56,120 nt of DNA from Candidatus Electrothrix aarhusensis (GTDB lineage: Bacteria > Desulfobacterota > Desulfobulbia > Desulfobulbales > Desulfobulbaceae). The DNA is taken from NCBI GenBank assembly GCA_004028505.1, contig MTKO01000066.1, forward strand, positions 1-56,120, written 5' to 3'. The translations under genes and the position numbers were made by a program. The notes beneath the pieces were generated by a model. That model was not told the DNA's origin, searched no databases, and saw nothing but the letters and a program-made list of their open reading frames with translations. Shown one piece after another: positions 1-10,093 of this stretch (its first letter is position 1; each line of letters starts with the position of its first letter).

Positions 1-132
1 GCCAGTACTCTTTAGACTTTTAACATCTTTTTCAAGCTTACGTAAAAAAGTTGATGGAGTACCTGCATAAAAGTCACCGGAAAATACATCTACCTCAATC
101 AGTTTATCTATTTCAAGTTCTTGGTTTTTCAA
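1..132 (-). CDS. Partial protein of unknown function (N-terminal 44 residues)
   Basis: An open frame runs off the left edge. It begins at a TTG codon (130-132) preceded by a good GGAG ribosome site eight bases upstream, which decides the start. The visible 44 residues are charged and soluble (begins MKNQELEIDKLIEVDVF) with no signal peptide or membrane segment. I do not recognise the family. It lies just downstream, in the minus-strand direction, of the MITE-like element and the decayed gene, so it may be the surviving neighbour of a rearranged spot. Confidence 0.5.
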   Translation of the reverse strand, partial: MKNQELEIDKLIEVDVFSGDFYAGTPSTFLRKLEKDVKSLKSTG

Positions 133-203
133 TGTTATTTACTCCAATATCTATTAAATTATCCTGCCCTACAGTATCAATAAGCAAAAAGGATGATGGG
201 AGT

Positions 204-478
204 TCACACCAACTCCCAATCCTTAATTCTACTTTGTCACATTAGCCAGCAGCCTGTAAAAGGCCTTCTGTATGTTGTTTTTTGTAATTCCAATCAATAG
301 ATGCCTGTCTTTTTCCGTGTCTTATTTGCATTTGTTGAAAGATATCCTCTTCTGAAATATCGCGACGTGGAGGGTAGTTACATTAAATATCTATAATATC
401 AATAGTATAATTCAGTTTCTAATGTGACAAAGTAGAATTAAACACCGGCTAATACTCGTTCAGCCGGATCATCTTGAC
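204..478 (-). repeat. Diverged copy of the thiH 3' end, split by the MITE
   Basis: On the minus strand, 442-478 joined to 204-226 reads as a copy of the last 60 bp of thiH (678-737). The final 36 bases have only about three mismatches; the upstream part is weaker. Translated, it gives MIR....Y, a TAG stop, then PVFKDWELV and TGA, against MIRESGYQPVFKDWELV in thiH. It is therefore not functional as a thiH end. It probably arose by local duplication or recombination before the MITE inserted. Confidence 0.6.
227..437. mobile_element. MITE-like element with perfect 19-bp terminal inverted repeats
   Basis: The ends ttctactttgtcacattag (227-245) and its exact reverse complement (419-437) bound 211 bp. 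TTAA lies immediately outside both ends (223-226 and 438-441), a perfect 4-bp target duplication. Removing the element and one TTAA restores a continuous match to the thiH 3' end, which shows it inserted into that copy. On the minus strand a 46-codon open frame ends at a TAA (242-244) inside the left repeat. It looks like the C-terminal scrap of a lost gene, possibly a transposase. This is a non-autonomous deletion derivative; the parent IS family is not recognised. Confidence 0.75.
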
Positions 479-640
479 CAACGCATTAAAATCGTTCATT
501 TTTTTCGCAACGTCATCGCTTTTTGACTGATCTCTTCAATACTGCCCTCTTCGTCCTGTTTCTCTCGCCACTTTGTGTAATCAAAAGGTTCCCGCTGGAT
601 CAAGGTAGCCAAACGCTCGGCGTTGAAACATCTCAACCAG
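449..640 (-). pseudogene. Remnant of a small unrecognised gene
   Basis: Two overlapping minus-strand frames join into a plausible C-terminus if one base is restored near 520: ...FDYTKWREKQDEE, then SIEEISQKADDVAKK, then MNDFNALVKMIRLNEY, ending at TAG (449-451). It is helical and charged. The beginning is not convincing upstream of about 640, where the sequence approaches the thiH stop. I see no domain and offer no function. It is either a decayed small gene downstream of thiH or a frame-broken functional one. Confidence 0.35.
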
Positions 641-677
641 TTACAAGGAAGATGAAATAATCTCGAACGCCAGCTCC

Positions 678-1787
678 TCACACCAATTCCCAATCCTTAA
701 ACACCGGCTGATACCCGCTTTCTCGGATCATCTCAGCCACCTCATCCACGCTGCGATCATCAGTGACCTCAAACTGGACCGTAGCTTCGGCATGATCTTT
801 GAGGGCATACTCCCCGACCCCGGTTTTGGAGCCGGAGGAATAGCGGGTTGCGCCGAGATGGATCAGCCGATCGCGGAACTCAGCAGACTCGCGGGTAGAG
901 ATGGTAATACCTAACCTGGGCATGAAAAGCCGCCAAGCCAGCATGAACTGAACAAAATCAATGTCGGACAGGATGTTTCTGGGTTCAATGATCCCTTTGG
1001 CCTTGGTCATGCGGGGCAGGGACAGAGCCACTTCCACATCCGGGAACTCCTGCTCCAGATAACGGGCATGGAGGGCAGCCAGGCAGGCTTCCTTACGCGG
1101 ATCGCCCAGGCCGAACAAGGGACCGAGATTCAAGGCTCGAAAGCCTGCCCGTGCGCCGCGTTCCGGGGTCATCAGTCGGTACTCGTAATCAGATTTCCTG
1201 CCGCTCGGGTGCATTTCCTTATACACCTCGCGGTCGTAGGTCTCCTGATACACGGTGAGCGAATCTGCTCCGGCCTTGCACAGCACCCGGTACTCATCCT
1301 CATCCATAGGGAAGATCTCTAGGGCTATGGAGGAGAAATATTTTTTCATCACCGTGACTGCATCTTCCAGATAGGACATGGGCGTCTGAGCTGGGGCCTC
1401 GCCGGTAAGAATGAGGATGTGGCGCATACCCGAGGCGGCAATGGCTGCGGCCTCCCGCTCAATCTCCTTAATGGTCAGCTTGGTACGAGGGAATTGGACT
1501 CCGCAGTTAAAGCCGCAATACACGCAGGCGTTAGAGCAGTAATCCGAGATATACAGCGGCGCGTACAGGCTGATGATATTGCCGAAATGCTGGCGAGTAA
1601 GCTGCCGAGCTTTGCGGGCCATAGGCTCAAGGTATCCTTGGGCCGCCTTGGAGAGCAAGTTGAACAGATCCTGCTCCCCCAATTCGTCCTTATGCAGGGA
1701 ATTTTCCACATCTGACGGGGTGACAGCCTGAAAACAGCCTTCAAAATCAAAAGACTCCAGCTCCAGGATACGATTCATAAAGGACAT
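678..1787 (-). CDS. thiH: 2-iminoacetate synthase (tyrosine lyase) ThiH
   Basis: Radical SAM enzyme that cleaves tyrosine to dehydroglycine (2-iminoacetate) and p-cresol for the thiazole half of thiamine. The 369 residues are the usual length. The cluster-binding motif C84-SNA-C88-VY-C91 is intact inside the conserved YISDYCSNACVYCGF block. A biotin/thiamin-synthesis-associated C-terminal region follows. It sits 2 bp after thiG, last in the thiS-thiG-thiH order, and should be controlled by the upstream TPP riboswitch. Use of ThiH rather than the oxygen-dependent glycine oxidase ThiO fits an anaerobe. The start is ATG at 1787. A second, broken copy of its last codons lies at 204-478. Confidence 0.95.
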   Translation of the reverse strand: MSFMNRILELESFDFEGCFQAVTPSDVENSLHKDELGEQDLFNLLSKAAQGYLEPMARKARQLTRQHFGNIISLYAPLYISDYCSNACVYCGFNCGVQFPRTKLTIKEIEREAAAIAASGMRHILILTGEAPAQTPMSYLEDAVTVMKKYFSSIALEIFPMDEDEYRVLCKAGADSLTVYQETYDREVYKEMHPSGRKSDYEYRLMTPERGARAGFRALNLGPLFGLGDPRKEACLAALHARYLEQEFPDVEVALSLPRMTKAKGIIEPRNILSDIDFVQFMLAWRLFMPRLGITISTRESAEFRDRLIHLGATRYSSGSKTGVGEYALKDHAEATVQFEVTDDRSVDEVAEMIRESGYQPVFKDWELV

Positions 1788-1789
1788 AG

Positions 1790-2577
1790 TCAGCTCCTCA
1801 GGAAACCAGTCAGGGGAGAGGAGGCTTCGGCATACTCCTTTTCCTCGGCCATTTGCGCCAGCCGCGCCATGCGCCCGGCCTGTACCGCCAAGGCAAAGGC
1901 TTTGCCAGCCATCACCGGATCATGGCTGGTGGCAATGGCGGTATTAACCAGAACCGCATCCGCGCCCATTTCCATTGCCTCTGCGGCCTGGGAGGGTCTA
2001 CCGATTCCAGCGTCCACGACCACGGGCAGCTTACTGATCTCGATGATCCGTTTGAGCATTGCCTTCATCTCCAGCCCCCGATTGGTACCAATCGGTGAGC
2101 CCAAGGGCATGATCGCGGCAGCGCCTGCATCGTGAAGCTGCTTGGTTACGGTGATGTCCGGCATCATATAGGGCAGGACGATAAAGCCTTCCTTGGCCAG
2201 GATCTCGGTGGCTTGAGTGTCCCTGCATTATCCGGCAGTAGGTACTTCATGTCCGTGATGACTTCAATCTTGATGAAATCACCGCAACCGGCCTCACGGG
2301 CAATGCGGGCAATACGGACCGCCTCTTCAGCAGTCCTGGCACCGGAGGTGTTGGGCAGGATACGCACTAATTTTGGGATATACTGGAGAATATCTTTTTC
2401 CTTGGCATTGGGGTCCACCCGGCGCAGCGCCACGGTGATCAGCTCGGAGCCGCTGGCCTCCAGCATAGGGGCAATAATGTCGCGGGAGGCAAACTTACCA
2501 GTCCCAGTGAGCAGGCGGCTGGTAAAGGGCACGTCGCCAAAGTATAGGGTATCGTCTGTTTCTTTTGTGGACATCAT
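1790..2577 (-). CDS. thiG: Thiazole synthase ThiG (frame break near 2212)
   Basis: Condenses dehydroglycine, 1-deoxyxylulose 5-phosphate and ThiS thiocarboxylate to the thiazole phosphate. Two frames join into one normal 262-residue TIM-barrel protein if one G is restored in AAGCC (expected AAGGCC, giving [12 protein letters not shown]) near 2211-2213. The Schiff-base lysine lies in FIKIEV (about K103). The C-terminal half keeps the phosphate-binding [11 protein letters not shown] and [12 protein letters not shown] segments. It overlaps thiS by 4 bp and is followed 2 bp later by thiH. Both halves are well conserved, so a sequence error is likelier than a recent pseudogene. Confidence 0.9.
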
Positions 2578-2771
2578 CCACCTCCTACAAAACTGAGCAG
2601 CTCGACCGTATCACCTTCGTTAAGGGTGGTCTGCTCCCAGTCGTTTTTTTTTATCAGCTGAAAATTGACTTCCGCAATTACGGTATCAGGATCAAATCCT
2701 TTTTCCACAATCATCGCGTGCAGGCTTTGGCTGGAGATAACTGTCTGTTCGCCGTTCAGAATAATATGCAT
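2574..2771 (-). CDS. thiS: Sulfur carrier protein ThiS
   Basis: Ubiquitin-fold carrier of 65 residues ending in the required Gly-Gly (FVGGG). The terminal glycine is adenylated and thiocarboxylated, then donates sulfur to ThiG. The body carries the usual LNGE start and the [14 protein letters not shown] tail. It is first in the thi operon, about 120 bp downstream of the TPP riboswitch, and overlaps thiG by 4 bp, which suggests translational coupling. No thiF or thiE is visible; the adenylating enzyme must be elsewhere. Confidence 0.93.
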   Translation of the reverse strand: MHIILNGEQTVISSQSLHAMIVEKGFDPDTVIAEVNFQLIKKNDWEQTTLNEGDTVELLSFVGGG

Positions 2772-2892
2772 CGAAATTTGAGATAATTCGAGAGAGTAAG
2801 GTAATAAAAAAGTTCACAGCAAGCCGTGAAGAATTAACTGCGGGAGAGGAAGAAAGAAGGGGCAAAAAAGGAAGGTATTTCTGCAAAGCTTT

Positions 2893-2986
2893 CATCACTA
2901 TCCCTACGACGGCATTAACCGTGTCAGGTTCCAAGGGTTGAGGTCTGACCTCTCTCAGCTTTGTGAAAAGCACCCCCAGTGAAACG
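2893..2986 (-). promoter_or_regulatory. TPP (THI-box) riboswitch
   Basis: On the minus strand the segment contains the conserved THI-box pieces in order: GGGGGTGC, CTGAGAG, the ACCC stretch, GGAACCTGA, GGTTAATGCC and CGTAGGGA. Together these form the two sensor helices of a thiamine pyrophosphate aptamer. It precedes thiS by about 120 bp and should shut off thiSGH when TPP is abundant, by termination or by hiding the ribosome site. I did not identify the switching helix with certainty. Confidence 0.93.
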
Positions 2987-2994
2987 TAGACCAA

Positions 2995-3024
2995 TGTCTA
3001 CTTGATTTTTTACCGATTTGTCAA
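2995..3024 (-). promoter_or_regulatory. Candidate sigma-70 promoter of the thi operon
   Basis: On the minus strand TTGACA (3019-3024) is followed after 18 bp by TAGACA (2995-3000). Transcription would begin near 2988, directly at the 5' edge of the riboswitch aptamer, which supports the assignment. The -10 match is imperfect. Confidence 0.5.
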
Positions 3025-3268
3025 TATGAAATCAGGAAGCCGATCCGATTTATCCTGAGCATAAACAGACCTTGACAGCAATAATAGTTTAAGTTTAAGT
3101 TGTTATAGAGTTTTTTACATGTCCGTCTAACATTGCTGAGCCGCACAGAAGATTATAATAATATTATATCGTGCTGCTCATTTGTCCGCCTCGTCCTGCC
3201 CGGACCCGACGGGTGCCGTTACTACTTCCCTTCCTTCACATCAACTCAATCAGGCAAGGAAAATCAAT

Positions 3269-5927
3269 ATGGAGATCAATATGAGTAACCAAGAATTCTT
3301 GCAGGAAATCAAGGTCAACGGCAAAGCATACAGCTTTTATAATATCAAGCTGTTGATCGACAGGGGAGTGAATATGGCCCGCCTGCCTTTTTCCGTTCGG
3401 GTTTTGGTGGAGAATATCCTCCGAAACATGAACGGAACAACGGTGACGGAAAAAGACTTAGAGCAGATCTCCGGCTGGAAACCTTGGTACATTGAGCCGG
3501 TGGAGATTCCTTTTCATCCTGCCCGGGTCCTGATGCAGGATTTCACCGGTGTTCCGGCAGTGGTGGATCTGGCTGCGATGCGGGATGCCATTAAAGCGCA
3601 GGGAGGTGATCCCAAGAAAATCAACCCGCTGATTCCGGTGGATTTGGTGGTTGATCACTCTGTCCAGGTTGATCATTACGGGACGGCCCAGGCCTTGGAA
3701 CAGAACGTGACCAAGGAATACCAACGCAATAGCGAGCGCTATGCCTTTCTGAAATGGGCACAAAAGAATTTTGATAATTTCAAGGCTGTGCCGCCGACTC
3801 CGGCATCTGCCATCAGGTGAACCTGGAATATCTCGCCCGAATAGTTATGTCCGAGGAGGATGGTAAGCAGGAAGGCAAGTACCCGCTGCTCTATCCTGAC
3901 ACCTTGGTCGGCACAGATTCGCATACCACCATGATCAACGGTGCCGGGGTCATGGGCTGGGGCGTGGGCGGAATCGAGGCGGAAGCCGTAATGTTGGCCC
4001 AGCCCTATTTCATGTCGATCCCCGAGGTTGTCGGAGTCCATCTGACAGGAGAACTCAGGCCCGGTGTCACCACCACTGACTTGGCTCTGACCGTCACCCA
4101 GATCCTGCGAGAGCAAAAGGTGGTGGAAAAATTTGTTGAGTTTTTCGGCACGGGCAGCACAAATCTCAATGTCATGGATCGAGCCACTATCGCCAATATG
4201 AGCCCGGAATATGGGGCCACTATGGGATTCTTTCCGGTTGATGAAAAGACCATCGAATATCTGGAGATGACCAATCGGGCAGAACAGGCCCGTATCATTG
4301 AGGCTTATGCCAAAGCAACCGGACTCTTTTATAACGGTGAGGAAACACCGGAGTACAGCAAGGTGATCGAGCTTGATCTGAATTCTATTGATCCCTGCTT
4401 GGCCGGACCGTCGCGCCCACAGGATAGGATTCCCCTTCACGAGCTGAAAGCCTCGGTAACCCCGCCGGAACAGAAAACCGTCTCCCTGCGGATTGATGAT
4501 CAAGAGATGACGCTAAGCAACGGCAGTATTGTTATTGCCGCCATCACTTCTTGCACCAATACCTCAAACCCCTTTGTTTTGATAGGTGCCGCCCTGATGG
4601 CAAAGAACGCCATTGCAAAAGGTCTAAAAATTCCGCCCCATGTCAAGACCTCCTTTGCGCCGGGCTCCACCGTGGTTGCCGACTATCTTCGCAAGGCGGA
4701 TCTACTTACTCCGCTTGAAGGGCTTGGATTCCATATTGCGGCCTTTGGCTGTACCACCTGCATCGGTAACAGCGGCCCCCTCCATCCTGTCATTGAACAG
4801 GCTATCACGGATAATGGCTTATCTGTTGCCTCAGTCCTTTCCGGCAATCGCAATTTCGAAGCCGGATTCATCAGAAAATTAAAGGAAATTATCTGGCCTC
4901 GCCCATGCTGGTTGTGGCCTTTGCCCTGTGCGGTCGGATTGATATGGATCTGGAAAGCGAGCCGCTGGGGCAGGATGCCGACGGAGAATCGGTTTTCCTC
5001 CGTGATATCTGGCCGGAAGAGACCACGATTGAAGCTCTTATTAACCGGCATGTCAGCGACGAGCTTTTTCAGCGCAACTATTCGACCATTTTTGATGGTG
5101 ATAGCCGCTGGCAGGAGATGCCGGTTGCAAAAGAAACCACCTTTCCGTGGGATGCTGATTCAAACTACATCAAGAACCCTCCCTATTTCGAGGAATTTCA
5201 AGCGGAAATCACTTCAGGAGAAGAGACAATCAAGGCGAGGGTCTTGCTTCTGCTTGGTAATTCGGTCACCACAGATCATATTTCTCCTGCAGGGGCCATC
5301 CCGGAGGCATATCCTGCTGGCCAATATTTAATGGAGCAGGGTGTCAGTGTGGAGAATTTCAACTCCTACGGTTCCAGGCGCGGCAATCACGAGGTGATGA
5401 TACGGGGGACCTTCGGCAATATCAGGATCAAAAATCAGCTTGTCGCCCCGAAAGAGGGGAGTTTCACACGGAAATTCCCCGAGAACGAGGAGATGTTCGT
5501 TTATGAAGCGGCAATGCAATATCAGCAGGAAGGGACACCCTTGGTGGTACTTGCTGGGAAAGAATATGGCACCGGTTCCTCCCGAGACTGGGCGGCCAAG
5601 GGAACCCAGTTGCTCGGTGTGAAGGCGGTTATTGCGGAATCCTACGAGCGGATTCATCGCAGTAATTTGGTAGGGATGGGAGTGTTGCCTCTTCAGTTTA
5701 GCGAAGGAGAGAGCTGGCAGGGGCTTGGCTTGGACGGCTCAGAGTTTTTTGTTCTCAGTGGCTTGAGCGATCTGACACCGGGTAAGGCTATCCCCGTTCA
5801 AGCAGAAAAAGCTGATGGCAGAATTATTGAATTCACGACCATCGCCAAGTTGAATACTGATATTGAGGTGACCTATTACCAGCATGGGGGGATTTTGCCG
5901 TATGTGCTGAGGAGGTTGATGCGTTGA
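3269..5927 (+). CDS. acnA: Aconitate hydratase AcnA (two frame breaks)
   Basis: Converts citrate to isocitrate through cis-aconitate with a 4Fe-4S cluster. Three frames join into an 886-residue AcnA/IRP-type protein, the family's usual length. One base is missing near 3796 (CCGAC, expected CCGGAC, restoring the GICHQVNLEYL block) and one near 4863 (GCCGG, expected GCCCGG, restoring NFEARIHQ). The cluster cysteines are in SCTNTSNP and GCTTCIGNSGP, and the C-terminal swivel domain has KEYGTGSSRDWAAKG. The start is ATG 3269 or 3281; both have an SD, with GGAG six bases before 3281. It is divergent from the thi operon. Confidence 0.92.
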
Positions 5928-5971
5928 GCGGAAAGGGCCGAAACTGAAGTGAAAACCATAAAGCCATATTG

Positions 5972-5993
5972 GGGAGCAGAAATTTCTGCTCCC
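5972..5993. terminator. Hairpin between convergent acnA and the ThDP-enzyme gene
   Basis: A perfect inverted repeat, gggagcagaa and ttctgctccc, closes on a minimal loop. It sits 45 bp after the aconitase stop and 42 bp before the end of the convergent ThDP-enzyme gene. There is no strong T-run on either side, so it may act as a transcript-end stabiliser or a weak bidirectional terminator. Confidence 0.45.
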
Positions 5994-6034
5994 TGAGTAA
6001 CCAATGATCAGTGTTGGGTAATCGACTTTATTGA

Positions 6035-7741
6035 TTAAGCAAAATGAGTATCCATGGATTTGATCCGACCGTGGATAGGAGGCACAGCTTGATCATCAAT
6101 CCACACATCCAGGACAGTGGGTACCTGGGCTGTCAGAATATCCTCAACCAACGAATCGGAAAGAGGTGTGTTGGCGTCAAGATGAATACCGCGTGCTCCC
6201 AGTCCTTCAGCAATTTTGACATAATCGACCCGTTGAAAGCAGGGCTCCATTGCATCAGGAACGGCCTTTTTATACAGACGTCGCCCGTGATAGACCATGC
6301 CTAACATGGCATTATTCAAGATCACCCAGGTCACCGGAACCTTATAGTTGACCGCTGTGGCAACCTCAAACCCGTTCATTAGAAAGGAACCGTCTCCGAC
6401 TATGGCCACCACCGGATGATCGGGAGCAGCCAACCCGGCTCCAACTGGAGCTGCAACAGCATAGCCCATAGAAGCATATCCCAACGAGGCAAAAAAAGAG
6501 GCGGGTTGATCAATCGTCATATAATGCACCGTCCAAGCCATAGCCGTACCTGCATCTGCAAAAAAAATTGTATCCTTCGGAAATTTTTCTTGAATATCAA
6601 TAATAAGCTGAGCAGGGTGGTAAAGATTGCCGCTTGATGCCATTTTTTCTTTTTTGACCGGCTTTTTTTTTGGTAGGACTGGTTTATTCCGCTTTTTTTT
6701 TGCCAACCCACCTGACTCGATTATTCGTTGAACAGCCTTGAATATTTTTTTGAGATTAATCTTTGCATCCCCCTCCATCGGGAGAGATGTAGGGTAATTT
6801 TTGCCAATTTTTTCGGCATCAACATCTAAATGAATCAGATCTCGGGAAGGACGAATATGCTCGTCCCAACCGTTAGTCATCATTTCACTAAAACTGGTAC
6901 CCACAGCAAATATTACGTCTATGTCATCCGTAATAATATATTCTTCCGCTACGGGAGAACCGGCAAAGCCCAAGACCCCCAGAGATAATTCATGGGATTC
7001 GGGAAAAACCCCTTTTCCTTTGGGCGAAGTGGCTACTGGAATTTGCAAGAGTTCAGCCAGATCAAGAAGCTCGGGCATAGCTTGCGAAAGATATACTCCC
7101 CAACCTGCTATAATTGCTGGATGTTGAGCATTAACAAGAGTCTCTGCTATCTTATCCACATGTTCTGCATCAAAAAGGCGGGTTTTCCCTTTAGTTGGAA
7201 ACAGAGACAACTCTTGGAACGGCACAGACCTCTTCATAATATCTGCTGGCATATTGAGATGTACCGGTCCTCCCGGATTGCTCAAGGCAAGACGAATAGC
7301 CTTTTGTAGCATATACTGGCTGCGGTTTTCTGACATCAGCATTCTGCTGTATTTTGTGATACTGCTGAAGATTTTCATAAGATCAATCTGTTCAGGCCCT
7401 GACTCTTGCAAGGCCCCTTTGCCGAACAGCGAAGTGGCAACCTGACCGGTTAAGGCGAGTATCGGGATTTGATCGACATATGAGAAAGCCAAGCCGGTAA
7501 TGAGATTGGTGGCTCCAGGCCCTGAAGTGGAGTAGCACACCCCGAGTTTACCTGATAAGCGGGCATACCCATCCGCCATAAAAGCAGCTCCCTCTTCATG
7601 TTTTGTCACAATCGGAATGATACCGTAAGAGTTTTTGTAGAGCGCAGTGTTAAGGTCTTCAATGGCACCTCCGGGAATACCGAACATATATTTGACACCA
7701 GTTCGGCCTAATACTTCGACGATCATTTCAGCGGTATTCAT
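6035..7741 (-). CDS. Thiamine-diphosphate enzyme, acetolactate-synthase-like
   Basis: A 568-residue ThDP enzyme of the acetolactate synthase/pyruvate oxidase family, which decarboxylates a 2-oxo acid and transfers the two-carbon unit. Visible: GIPGG near residue 21, the cofactor-activating Glu in KHEEGA (about E49), a central domain, and the ThDP/Mg motif GDGS (about 449) ending in NN (about 476). A lysine-rich linker near residues 345-370 is unusual. No regulatory subunit gene is adjacent, and the gene lies last in the minus-strand block of biosynthesis genes, 138 bp after the acyltransferase. A role in making an acyloin-type intermediate for that pathway is inference; housekeeping branched-chain synthesis is the alternative. 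Confidence 0.8.
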   Translation of the reverse strand: MNTAEMIVEVLGRTGVKYMFGIPGGAIEDLNTALYKNSYGIIPIVTKHEEGAAFMADGYARLSGKLGVCYSTSGPGATNLITGLAFSYVDQIPILALTGQVATSLFGKGALQESGPEQIDLMKIFSSITKYSRMLMSENRSQYMLQKAIRLALSNPGGPVHLNMPADIMKRSVPFQELSLFPTKGKTRLFDAEHVDKIAETLVNAQHPAIIAGWGVYLSQAMPELLDLAELLQIPVATSPKGKGVFPESHELSLGVLGFAGSPVAEEYIITDDIDVIFAVGTSFSEMMTNGWDEHIRPSRDLIHLDVDAEKIGKNYPTSLPMEGDAKINLKKIFKAVQRIIESGGLAKKKRNKPVLPKKKPVKKEKMASSGNLYHPAQLIIDIQEKFPKDTIFFADAGTAMAWTVHYMTIDQPASFFASLGYASMGYAVAAPVGAGLAAPDHPVVAIVGDGSFLMNGFEVATAVNYKVPVTWVILNNAMLGMVYHGRRLYKKAVPDAMEPCFQRVDYVKIAEGLGARGIHLDANTPLSDSLVEDILTAQVPTVLDVWIDDQAVPPIHGRIKSMDTHFA

Positions 7742-7879
7742 GTGCTCTCCTTAAAACATAGTTCCAATAATCTCTCAACGAGTTGGAACGTATTGATGGG
7801 TATATGACATGTGCCAATGAAAGCTCGAAACCGAGATGAAATTATTTAAATTGATATCAAATTGTTGATTTTTTACCCG

Positions 7880-9240
7880 TTACGGGTGACAAGGTAATGA
7901 ATTGATTTCCCATGATATATCTTTTAGAAAGCGCTCTATTTTTTCCTTATGAATAGCATCTTCACAAAAACCGATACTCATTGTTAATGTCTCTTGAAAT
8001 CCACTGAGGCTCATTAAAAATAAAGGCGGACATGTTGCAAGTGCCGTCAAAAAGGCATGTTGTATAGTAACCTCCCCAAAGCTTACTTGAGCGTTATCTA
8101 GTTTCCCAAGGTTGGTAAACACAGGAGGAGGGGGCCTAGGACTGATTCTTTGCATAAAGTTATCCCATAGACCGGCCAACTTACAAGTCCAGGGAAAAGG
8201 CAAAAAAGAAAGGTTAAATATGAAATGATGGCAGTCTCCCAAGCCAAAGCAGTCATTCTTTCGCTCCTTCATTTTGCTATGCACTATCAAAATTGCCTCA
8301 GCCAGGTTGCTCCCCGGTTTCATGCCGATATTAATTGCGAATTTTCCGGAAAGGTTACAGATGGCCTCGCCTTTCCCGCCTAGAAAGTGTTGTCTCAGGT
8401 CAACTGTAGTGGACAGTCTCAATGGTATTTCGGGTGATGGTTGAAGCATTTTATAAAGAGAACGTACATAGCTGCCATCATAATGTCGTTAACCGTCACT
8501 CCATATTTTTTGCAATATTGCCTGACAACGCGAAATTGTTGAAGTTCAATTTTCCGTATTACGTATGTTTTTTGGGACTGTGTGAGATGTTGCAACGGGA
8601 CGGACCAGTTCCCGACTGGAAAATATGCTTCTTTCCAATCGCGAAAACTTCGGCGTACAATTTTTACCTTGTCCCAAAAAATGAAATGTTGCACTACCTG
8701 CATCCGACTTCGGCTGCCAGCCGAATTAACCTCTGGGATATAGCTTGGGTCTTTTTCGAGTTGTCGATAAATGCTTGAGAGTAGATATATATACTCCTTT
8801 ACTCCGCCAGCGTCCGCCACCATATGGTTTATTTTAAGACATAGAGTATCTCTTTTAGCACGAAACAACCGGGCCTGAACCTGAGGTCCGTCGCATGGAT
8901 CAATCGGTTTAACCATGTATTCAAGAGCAGCCTGCATCGCATCGTTTACTTCCGCAATATCGACCCTACCTTCCCTATCCAGATCCTTTTTTCGTTCCCA
9001 GTACGGCTGCCTGCTCTTATCGACAAAGCGACAGCCGAGTACCGGCTCCGCATCCAACGATAACCTGAAGGCCTTGTTTAATATATTGTCATTGAGTCTT
9101 CCATCAAAAGAGAGTACGCAATGAAGGAGTGAATCATGTATTGCTCGACCGAGATAAATGATTTTATCCCATTTTTCTGCTTTGAAGCGTAAGGGGATGA
9201 GTGGTGGGGCAGTTATTTGAGCTGAAACCATTTGTTGCAA
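7880..9240 (-). CDS. Condensation-domain-type acyltransferase (one frame break)
   Basis: Two frames join into about 453 residues if one base is restored near 8465 (TACGT, expected TACCGT). The protein resembles stand-alone NRPS-condensation-fold proteins (COG4908, PapA or alcohol-acyltransferase type), which join an acyl-thioester to an amine or alcohol. The key motif is NHMVADAGG (around residue 135), an HxxxD variant of HHxxxDG in which His and Asp are kept and the preceding His is Asn. No carrier or adenylation domain is attached. The gene starts 2 bp after the SDR stop (TTG 9240, or ATG 9231), so it is in the same operon. Substrates are unknown. Confidence 0.65.
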
Positions 9241-9241
9241 T

Positions 9242-10051
9242 TTATGTTTGTTTTTCCTGCTGAAGCGGAAATGGTATCCTTTGATTGGAATAGCCGCCGT
9301 CTATATCAACAACTGTACCTGTCATCCATCGTGCTTCATCCGATACCATGTATACGGCAAGATCGGCTATTTCCCTACTTTTTCCTATTCGTCCAAGAGG
9401 ATGGTAAAGCTGAAGCTTCGTTTTGTAGTCCTGCAAGATTTTCTCAGGATATCGCTGGACCATTGAATCGGTTTCAATAAATCCTGGATTAATCTGATTG
9501 ACCCGAATGCCGTCATCAGCCCATTCGGACGCTAGTCCCTTCGTCAGCTGGGTGATCGCCCCCTTGATAACGGAGTAGAGAAGCAGGCCAGCCATATGAC
9601 GATTCACGATCACTGAACCGATATTGATTATAATCCCCTTGGTCGTTTTAAGATATGGATATGCCTGTGAAGTAAGATGTATTGTGTTAGTCAGATTGGT
9701 GGTCATACCAAATGCAAGATTTTCATATTGTAATTTGGAAAAAGGGCAAGGGGATATAGAATCGCGGCTGATCGCGTTGTTCACTAAAATATCAATTCTG
9801 TTAAACTGTTTGCTTACAGTCTCCAACAATAATTTCCCGCTCCGATGGTCTTCAAGGTCGAAGGAACAGGACATTGCCCTGCCACCTTGTTTAATAATTT
9901 CCTCTGTGACCTTTAACGCCCGCTCATAGGAACGGCTGGTCACAACCACATGAGCACCATTCTTGGCCAAGGCAATGGCAATTTCCTTGCCGATACCACG
10001 ACTACTTCCGGTAACTATTGCGACCTTGTCGTCTAAACAAAATTTTGTCAT
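9242..10051 (-). CDS. Short-chain dehydrogenase/reductase
   Basis: Classical SDR of 269 residues using NAD(P)H on a carbonyl or alcohol. The cofactor motif is TGSSRGIG (14-21), with NNA near 91. The catalytic set is Ser146, Tyr159 and Lys163 (YSVIK). The DIDGGY C-terminus resembles FabG-like reductases. R40 after the second strand suggests NADP preference. It lies 42 bp after the methyltransferase and abuts the acyltransferase, so it probably reduces an intermediate of the same pathway. The start has no strong ribosome site. Confidence 0.85.
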   Translation of the reverse strand: MTKFCLDDKVAIVTGSSRGIGKEIAIALAKNGAHVVVTSRSYERALKVTEEIIKQGGRAMSCSFDLEDHRSGKLLLETVSKQFNRIDILVNNAISRDSISPCPFSKLQYENLAFGMTTNLTNTIHLTSQAYPYLKTTKGIIINIGSVIVNRHMAGLLLYSVIKGAITQLTKGLASEWADDGIRVNQINPGFIETDSMVQRYPEKILQDYKTKLQLYHPLGRIGKSREIADLAVYMVSDEARWMTGTVVDIDGGYSNQRIPFPLQQEKQT

Positions 10052-10093
10052 GTCGATCTGATAATGTGACGAAAAAAAATGAAAATCTAATGA

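Noticed and set aside
3182..3268. Longer aconitase N-terminus starting at 3182
   Set aside because: The extra residues do not resemble AcnA, whereas 3269 and 3281 both have ribosome sites and give the family N-terminus.
3739..4503. 254-codon minus-strand frame opposite aconitase
   Set aside because: It is antisense to strongly conserved aconitase codons and has no recognisable motif.
7742..7879. Riboswitch or terminator upstream of the ThDP enzyme
   Set aside because: It has only short inverted repeats (ttccaa/ttggaa and acccg/cgggt), without conserved boxes or a T-run in the right orientation.
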